Assembly (NCBI GenBank): GCA_903813345.2
Contig: CAIIXF020000003.1
Location: forward strand, 31,077,248-31,141,247
Length of the DNA: 64,000 nucleotides
Direction: 5' to 3'
From: Owenia fusiformis
Taxonomy: Eukaryota; Annelida; Polychaeta; Sabellida; Oweniidae
The translations under genes and the position numbers were made by a program. The notes under the pieces are model-generated. The model did no database searches. It was not told the DNA's origin and was given only the letters and a program-made list of their open reading frames with translations. Of this stretch, positions 12,701 through 21,700 are shown piece after piece. Positions within the stretch are counted from its first letter, which is position 1. Each line of letters begins with the position of its first letter.

Positions 12701-15700
12701 ATACTAGGTGTCTCAAAAATGTACCCAAAAGAATATTAATGGCACAGATAAACCAATCAATATTTTCAGATATTTTTGCATGGTCATTTTGCTGAAGCAT
12801 GTAAGTTTCCTCCCCAATACAAAGTCTTTAGTTCAGTCTTGCCTTTTTGATGATTTAACCCTTTACTTTTTATTTCATATTTCGATGACAGCCTGTATCA
12901 TTTTGCTAGATTGTTCATTACATTTGATAATGCTTCAAGTGGAACATTTTGATTTTCTCTTTGGGTGTTGGCCTTATGTTGTTCCAGGTCTTTTGGCTTG
13001 GGGTTAGCTTAACATGCTCCTTCAAATAACCCCAGGGAAAGAAGTTCCAAGGTTGAAGATGGCAGAACAATCACAGAGAACCAGGTCAATCATCGTCAAA
13101 TGATTTAGCGGTTAATTGATAATGGAGTTCCATCTGCCAGAGTTACGGAGACTGAATGATATACAAATGAGAACACTGTGTTTCCAGACAGTTTGAGTAC
13201 CTCCATGTACAGCTAGGACCACACAAAAATTCTCATGAAAGCAGTTTCTTCTCTCTGTGTAAAGACATTGTTAGGGCCTCCCTATTCAACAGATTTGACA
13301 CCCCTAATATTTTCTCTGGGGTGACTTGAAGAACCATGTTTATGCTTATCCTAAGCCAAGAGACATAGAACAACTTGAGATCAACATGTAAAAGGAAATT
13401 CAAAACATTCCACCAGAAACATTTTCATATACGATAGACAATGTAGCAGTAAGGATGCAGTCTTTCATCGAAATGTAAGGAGGTTAAATTAAACACATGG
13501 AATAAAAAGGGTTAAAGCATCAAAAAGGCAAGACTGACCTAAAAATTTAGATTTGGAGAGAAAACTTACATGCTTTTCCTAAATTTACCATGCAAAAAAT
13601 ATCTGAAAATATTGATTAATTTATCTTTGCTGTTGATATACCTTTGGGTACCTTTTTTGAGACACCCTAGATAATAAAAATTGTATTTTTAATGTCACTG
13701 CCAATAATCTGACAAAATGAATGAAGGGGAGTCGATTTCTGCTAGAAAATTCAACAAAACGCCATCTCAATAAATGGAGACCATAATAATATGTCACCGC
13801 TTTTGATGGTGACATAAAAAACAGCAATGACATACATTTTGTGATATAACGTCATCAATTTGTATAAACAGATATCCACGCTTGAAACCCAGCACAAATA
13901 TTAATGTTTGATCTTTCATGATGTTTAAATAGATTGACGCCTATGAAGCAAATCAGTTAAAAAATTCATGTAGATGTTCACTGCTTGAATCGCAGCACAA
14001 ATATTTATGTTTGACCATGCAGTCATGATGTTTCGCCTTTTTAAATAGATTGACGCCTATGCATCAAAAAAACTGTTTTGACCCCTGTCAATGATAGTCA
14101 AAATTACAAATACCTGTATCATTTCTATAGACCAATTAATTCAGTGACATGGAAACTATATATTTTTCACTCAATAAGCTTGAATCAGCTTTGTTTCATT
14201 TTTGTTATTTTAGTGTTTTATTTATGATTTTCAAATAGTAACGTTCATAGTAGCTGTCTCAAAAGCTGAATTACTTTGCTAATACTAATTCAATTTTGAA
14301 TCATTTTTTATGTTGCTCATACCTCTTCCACTCATAGAATAAATGACAAAGAATGCAGAAACTACGCCATACAACCTCAGATCTAATAAATATGTTGCTA
14401 TACTTGGAAGTTCTGAACCAAAAATAGATTGATGACATCATGATTTATGCAAATTAGCTAATTTGCATAATTGAATGTCGTTACCATACCGGTTTTTCAA
14501 TTCGGATCAATTTGATACCAAGATCTCCTCTATAGACCAAATAATGACAAAGCTACCAAACATTTCAATTCTAAGGTAAGATGTTTAAAGTTAATTGTTA
14601 AATGATAACGTTCATGGTAGCTGCCTAGAAAGCTTAATAACTTTATTAGTTCTGATCCAATTTTGAATCTGTTTTCACTTTTGTGTTGCTTAAACCTTTT
14701 GCTCATAGAATAAAAGTCATAACCTTGAAGAAATTCTACCGTACGGCTTCAGTTCTTAAAGATACATTGCTATACTTGAAAATTCTAAACCAAAAATGGA
14801 TTTATGACGTCACAATTTATGCAAATGAGCTAATTTGCATAATTGAATATCGTAATTATATGGGAAATTGTTTAAGGTTTAATTTGATACCAAAATCATT
14901 TCTATAGACAAAATAATGACAAAGCTAAAAATGATTTAAGATTCCAAGGTAAGATGTCTATAGATGCGTAACCATGGTAACGGAATGCTACAATACAGAG
15001 CAACCAATGAGAGTTTGCAAGGGCATCCGGCAGCAAATTGAACCTCAAAGTGTTACCTTTCAAAAAAGTATGGATGCCATAAATTAACAGAGACGAACAC
15101 GTTGGGTAAATTTTTTGAAACGATAGAGAGGCATGGGTTTCTGACTATATTACACTGTAGTGATCTCCCCAGCAGCAATTGCGCTGCACCCACTTGAGAT
15201 TTTGGTAATAGGCATGCACCAACCTGAGAATCAATTTGCACCTACTTGAAAATGAGAAAAACGTGAAAAATAGGCATATTTTTCCAATTTTGGTCTAAAT
15301 TGTGAAATAAGAATTTTGCACCCACTTGAGATAAAATCCTGGGGAGAACACTGCACTCTATTAGATATATGGAAGAAGTAAAAAATCCCCGGGAATTTCA
15401 TGTATGGCAAAGTTTTCTTGCCAAAAATGACTAATTTGCAACATCAGAACGGAGTATAATAATGGAATGGATTGTTATTGGAGAGTTTACGGTAAAGATC
15501 GCTAAATGAACCAAGAATCAATAAACAAATAAAATCAGTAAAAAATATTGCAGAATTCCCTAGTGGAGCCCCGCGAATAGAATGATATGTTCTCCCGGAT
15601 TATCTTTATTATTTCCGCTAGAGACCGTTCGATATCAATCTGATATTATACTGAAAGCTATTTGTTTAATGATAGATCGTCATTTTCCATGTAAAAGTCG

Positions 15701-18700
15701 TAAGAATAACGAGAAATGTTAGAAAGAAAGAGGAAACGTCAAACTAAAGTTCATGACCTTGACTGTCATGTTGACATGCGCAAAAAAGCTGCGCAAAAGA
15801 CTACTTGGTTAAATGCGGAAACTACTCTAAATTTGAACATTTCTTTCATTCATTTCAGCCTATTTTGAGATAATATTAGTTTAGAATTGTGTTAAAAGGA
15901 CCCACTGATGCATATTTATCGGGAGGATGCATCGAATTACAACATGTGTCATTTTTATCACTTTTTAGTGTGAGTACTCTATTATCGCTCACTTCATTTC
16001 TCAGAAGTTCGATCTTTTTTCTTACCAAATCTTCGGGTCTGGCTGTTTGGAACTAGCGAAGTTAGCTAATTGGAGGAAATGACAAGTAGTGTTCTGGGAA
16101 AACAGGTAGCGAATCGCTACCTTCGCAACGCTAATTTCGAGGCCTGTCTTTATAAATTTATTTAAGAGTAATACACAATTGATAATTAATTCAAAATATA
16201 TATGTATTATGTATAAATGTACCTCTTTTGAAGTTACCAAAGTTCAAATTTCCTTCCATTTTCCACAATTTGAAAATCTTCAGTGAATAATTTTTTGGTT
16301 GCTCATGAAACCCCTGTTATCGATTTTAGCCTCTAACTCCACAGGAAAACAACGTTTTTTTTCAATCAGATGGTATCATATTGTTAGTAAATGATTTATC
16401 TTTAAAATGATATATAAAACATGGCATGGTTTATATTATATCATATGATATTCATCCTTAAACTTGGGTATTGATTTTTTAGCCCACCCTGTAGATTTAC
16501 TATAAAATACAAGTACCATATAAGTTTGCTTTTGGTTTACCCTGTACCCCCCCCCCATTTATATATAAATTACGCATCCCAATAAAGTTTCTAGATTAAT
16601 CTGATTAAAAACGCTTAAAGGGGGAATATCTTGTGATTTTTTCCTGGACAATCATTGATGTTCCATTCTAATGGCTTATATACTATCTTACATAACTTAT
16701 TAATATACTGAGACCAACTTTTGAGCACAGTATTCCCAAATTTCTGTGAAAATCAATGGAACAAACAACAGAACCACCAACTGTCAGATAAAACACAATT
16801 AGTCTAAAGCAATACAAATTGTTTTCTACATTTTAAAACTTTTAAAAGGTAATAAATATTTAACTAACATAACTAGAAACATGTAGCTGTTGTTAACAAA
16901 AATAGATAGAGCCGGGATTTGAATCCAGCAACCAAGAACCCATTTGATTTGAAGACTGACGTGCTACCGACTGAGCTATTGCCCCATAATTGCAAGCTAA
17001 GTGTAATTTCCTAAACATATGAGTAATTTCAGAATAACGTCATGAAAAGTTCACTCATATTATTTGAAAATGATCAATTCTACTATAAATATATTGTTAT
17101 GTATGTTTGAGTAAATATTTTTGTTTACTTTTGTAATTAACGGTGTTTATCTACAAGTTGAACTTCCCTCAGCGCTACGATATGGCAACAGGGTTGTCAA
17201 GCCAATCAGCCAATCAGATTGGAGCAAATTGTTGGACTGTGACTTTTCATTTCTTTTTGACTTCTTTCTTGCTAAGCATAAAATAACACAAGCAAAAATT
17301 ACATCTATTTTCAAAATGGCCACCTACTAAAATTTCAACAAAATCATTCATCACTTTTCCTGTTATATCAAAAATAACTTAAAATAACACATATAAAAAT
17401 AAGTGATCTCCCCAGCATTAAAGCAAATGGGCGCAGCACCCATTTGAAAACATCCTATTCCTTGTACCCACGTCCCACATGAAAATCTATTTGGACCCAC
17501 TTGAAAATGAGAAAAATCATGAAAAATAGGCATATTTCGGCCAATTTTGGTCTGAATTGTGAAATAAGAATTTTACACCCAATTGAGAAAAAATCCTGTG
17601 GAGACCACTGAAAATGGTAGCCATTTGTTGTTCTCAGACACCCAAAGAGTCAATAAAGGATACTGCTTTTCGAGATCTTTTTAAAAAAAATCCAATGGCT
17701 TCCATTTTAAAAATGGCCAACTACAAACCATATTGTCATTAAAGAGTGTACCATGCTTACACCACAATAATCATAAAACAGTGTGAAATGGCCATTTTAA
17801 ACTTAACTCATACATTTTTGTCATTTTAATGTTATTAATACATGTATTGCAGTTTTATATGTTGTACCTACAATACTGTAAAACTGACACTAAATGGTGG
17901 CCATTTTGAAACTGGCAGCCATTTTGAAAATCATGTTTTGAGCAGAACTTTTATTCATACATGTATAGGGCATTTACATATTATATTTAAAAAATAAACG
18001 ATTTTGGGCCAACAGTATTTCAGTTATTACCTGTACGTATGTACATACAGACAGATGGATCCATTCCCTATATCCCCCCAACTTCGTTTGATGGGATAAT
18101 TAAAGTACAAATGTCAATCAACATAACATCATAATTTAATAACAATATAATGGCAAATCAAGAAAAATTGATTTTAGATTTTGATGACATTGGTCTTTGT
18201 TGTTAATGATGAATGTTTGTGGAATTAATAAGAAGCTAAATCAATGAATTTTATATTTACTCTGTATATTATAGCAGATATATGTAGCATTGAAATTTGA
18301 AATTTCTTTGGCTTACTGTTTATCCTCAGATCGATAAGCTAATTTAGCTTCATGAATTATACAAGGTAACATCAATATATCTAAACAAGTAAATAAGGTA
18401 AAGGTTTCACTCCCCTTTCGAGCCTGCACTATGTATGTGGTTATTATCATCACATATGATGTATTATCATTGATCCCTACCAAATCTTACTTACTTATTC
18501 AACTTATTCATTGGCAGAAAAGAAGGAGTGTCTAATGTTTGAAAAAGTTTGGACATTAGAGAGATTTCGCACGGCGTGAAAGTACAACTCATAACGTATA
18601 CTTATACTTATAAGTATATGTACAAGGTGTTTCATAATGTGGGCTTTTCGTCAGGAAAGACCTTCTCGGACTGTAATAAATAAAGGTCAAAGGGATGCCA

Positions 18701-21700
18701 ATTGCACTTTCTTGAATTGTAGCATGTTTAGCCTTTAGCGTGCTGCCGGCGGACTCGTCCGCCGAGACTAAAATGTCTCTCACAACTGCCGGCGGACCCG
18801 TACGCCCGATTTCAAACTTTTAAAAACTTTACTTTTTCGCGCCATTCGTATTGTCCAATTAGATTGCCCGATTTATTCAGTGCCTAACATGACTTCCTGT
18901 TGACCTAGAAATGGCGATATTTCGAAAAATAATTCTCAATTCAACAATTTAAACAGTGTTTTAGTCGTTTTTAGTGAACGAATCGTACAAAATGGTGGAC
19001 AAATACGATCACAACGAAAATGTGGAGGAAATAGATTACGATTTCGAGCTCTTTAGGCTCTTGGAAGCCGATAACGGTCACCGAAAATAGAAAATAGAAT
19101 ATTTTCTGAATTGAAAAATTGAACATTCGATCGCTGCAAATTCAGATTTGGATTCTGACCAGACGAAGAGGCGGAGCGGCAGATTCCGGAGGAGTATTCA
19201 TGGTATATTTATGCCCAGTCGTGTTAATGTACGAAAAAATTCATGAGAACATTTTTTTTCATGAGCTAGGCCACTGTATCTTCCCTTTGTGAAAATTTTA
19301 TCCAGATTCATTCAGTAGTTATTGAGATATTAATTATTTAGTCCAGGCATATCATTTTTTGCACTCTTTGAAAAATAAGCCAGTTGCGTGGGATATATTT
19401 GCTGAAATAAGGCAGCATGGTAAAGGTTAGTTGATCCAAATATGTTTGTCTAGAATAAAATAGGCTCATATATAGTACATATGTTATAGACCCATCTCTT
19501 CTCAAATTGACTTTTTTGGAGATGCGCGTTATGAAACACCCTGTATGTCATTTGTTGAGCTACTGAATGGGTCGTTTCCAGGAATTACTAGAACCTACAG
19601 GTTTGATTGGTGTTTCAAATTGATGGTTAAAGTATTTGATTGGATACTGTTCCTACTCAGTCAATTAATTTTAAAAAATGCTTGCGGTCAATTGTTCTAT
19701 ACACATGTAGGTAAAGCTTAATAAGGAGATCCAACTTTATACGTTTATCATCTATATACCGTTTTGTAAGTTCATTGAACTTATACTGATCATGAAAACT
19801 TTGAAATAATCAACTTGTTTATGTAATGACTCACTTTAAAGGATCATGACTCACTTTAAAGGATTGTGTTTATAATACACTACAATTACTAGGACACGGA
19901 AGCAAGCATTTAATTATAATATGCATAATCTACACGTGCAGATGCCTGGGTGCAGATGACAGTGCATTCACAGTCTCTAGTTGATGGAGTTTTTCTATAT
20001 CGGGAATAGTTATGTTCCATTAAGTACAATTTAAAATTGATTTTAGTAAATATAATAGTTCGACATGACCCTTTAAAGTATACGTATAAGTTGTACTTTC
20101 ACTTATGTGCGAAATCTCTCTAATGAAATGAAAAATACACTTATAAGTGTGACATCTTCGCTTTTTATTAATTATTTTCAGCACAACAGAACAATTACTA
20201 CTACCTTGACAAAATATTATATAACAAGAACTCATGAGAATTTTTTGAGGGAGATATACATGGATATCAGGCACATAGCGTTTATATTTCCAAATTTATT
20301 GACATTTGAATTCAACATTGCCACAAACTCCGGAGTTGTCAGAGAAATACTACAGTTTAAGAATTTGTTACAGACACCAACTGCCGCTCACCAACCACCA
20401 TGCGCCATCAAAAAAATACCATAACAATATGTCACCACCAAAAAGTGGTGACGTACAATTTAACACTGTAATTCAAGGCCAGGGGACTACAATTTTGTTC
20501 ATCGTTTGCATCCCAGAAACTCCAAAAAAGAAGATCTTCATTTTCTCATTCTTATTGCATGAACATATTATGTAACAAGAGAGGTAACTCCTCCAAAATA
20601 GAACTGTGTTGAAAAGGTGACCAAAATTGACTGAAAACAATGAATAGCATGAGTTTTTCCTATTAGTTTTCAACTTTATGGCATTTTGATAATTTGAAAA
20701 AAGTTAACAAGATGGGATCTTAAGTTTGCACAGATTATGGAGTGAATATGTCAACCATGAGTTATTGTTTGGATGGCCAGGCAGATGGCCAGGGATGGAT
20801 GGAGGGCACACGCCCTTAAGAAAAAAGCCATGGTAACCATGGTATTCCATGGTGCGTCCATGGTAATCCATGGTTTTCCATGGAAATTCATGGTTTTTCA
20901 TGGTATTTTCCATGGAAATTCATGGATACCCATGGTAATCTTCCATGGATATTTACCATGATTTTCCGTGGTAATTGGTGGTTTGGTAATTGTTTTTTCA
21001 TGAACATGCCATGTTTTTACCATGACACTTGAGTTGTAAAATCAACAATTTTGGCAGGTTTTGTTTTTACCCAAATCTTCAAAATTGAATCAATATTTTA
21101 ACGAATGAATCCAAGCTGGATTGAGAATTAGTCTCATTAATCATAGATAAAAGAATATGACACCCCCCCCACCCCAAAATCTTTGAGAAAGTCAACCTTC
21201 TTGACAAAAGCTGGTTTCAGGCCTGAAATACAACCATGTTTTTACAATCTGAATATATGTTTAGTACATTCTGTACATAGTGTCATATGACAAAGAACTG
21301 TTTACTTAATATTTTTTTAATTGATGATTTGACCCCATAATTAAAAGTAATAATTTGTTTGCTGGTATTTGCTGTCATTTAACTTTGGCACTTATGTAAA
21401 AAAAGACAAAATAAGTGATAAAATCAGCTCACTGGATTCCCTTATTGCAGACTGAATAAACATTTTTACTTGGAGTAAATCCTATTTGGTTTTATTTGAT
21501 CAACAATGAGTTTTTGACTTGCACTGTCTACACTCACAGACAATAATAATTACTGAAGAGGGAGCATTAGAAAGAGTAAGATTATCATATATAATAACAA
21601 TTAAGATCAGAATATTTAAGAATTATGCAAATGAACTCTTATAATCTGTTGTAAAGAGATTAATCTTTTGACATTAATTTGAGAGTTAAGACACCTAATT

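Larger units (their letters stand above)
9444..16491. mobile_element. 7-kb TA-flanked foldback element with nested insertions
   Basis: The ends CAGGGTGGGCCAAAAAACAA and, reversed, CAGGGTGGGCTAAAAAATCA are each flanked by TA. The terminal similarity runs about 160 bp. Further inside, 9860-10400 matches the reverse of 14580-15120, and a stretch near 10530-10560 matches the reverse of 14070-14106. The right arm holds two tandem units of about 375 bp (about 14170-14580 and 14580-14962), the left arm one. No transposase of its own is visible. The interior carries a TTAA-flanked MITE (11292-11782) and a mariner relic (12707-13667), and the right arm carries a hAT-like MITE (about 15159-15354). Confidence 0.8.

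Noticed and set aside
12708-13007. 99-residue ORF at the left end of the mariner relic
   Set aside because: It starts in the inverted terminal repeat and shows no transposase motif. The real transposase remains lie further right.
16907-16987. Functional tRNA gene on the minus strand
   Set aside because: Box A and box B are present but the acceptor and anticodon stems do not pair.
20107-20424. 105-residue ORF on the plus strand
   Set aside because: It begins in a transposon end, has no family resemblance, and the composition matches the AT-rich surroundings.
20704-20961. ORFs with His-Gly-Phe-Pro-Trp repeats, also at 22648-23084
   Set aside because: They are products of the CCATGG arms and appear on both strands because the word is palindromic.
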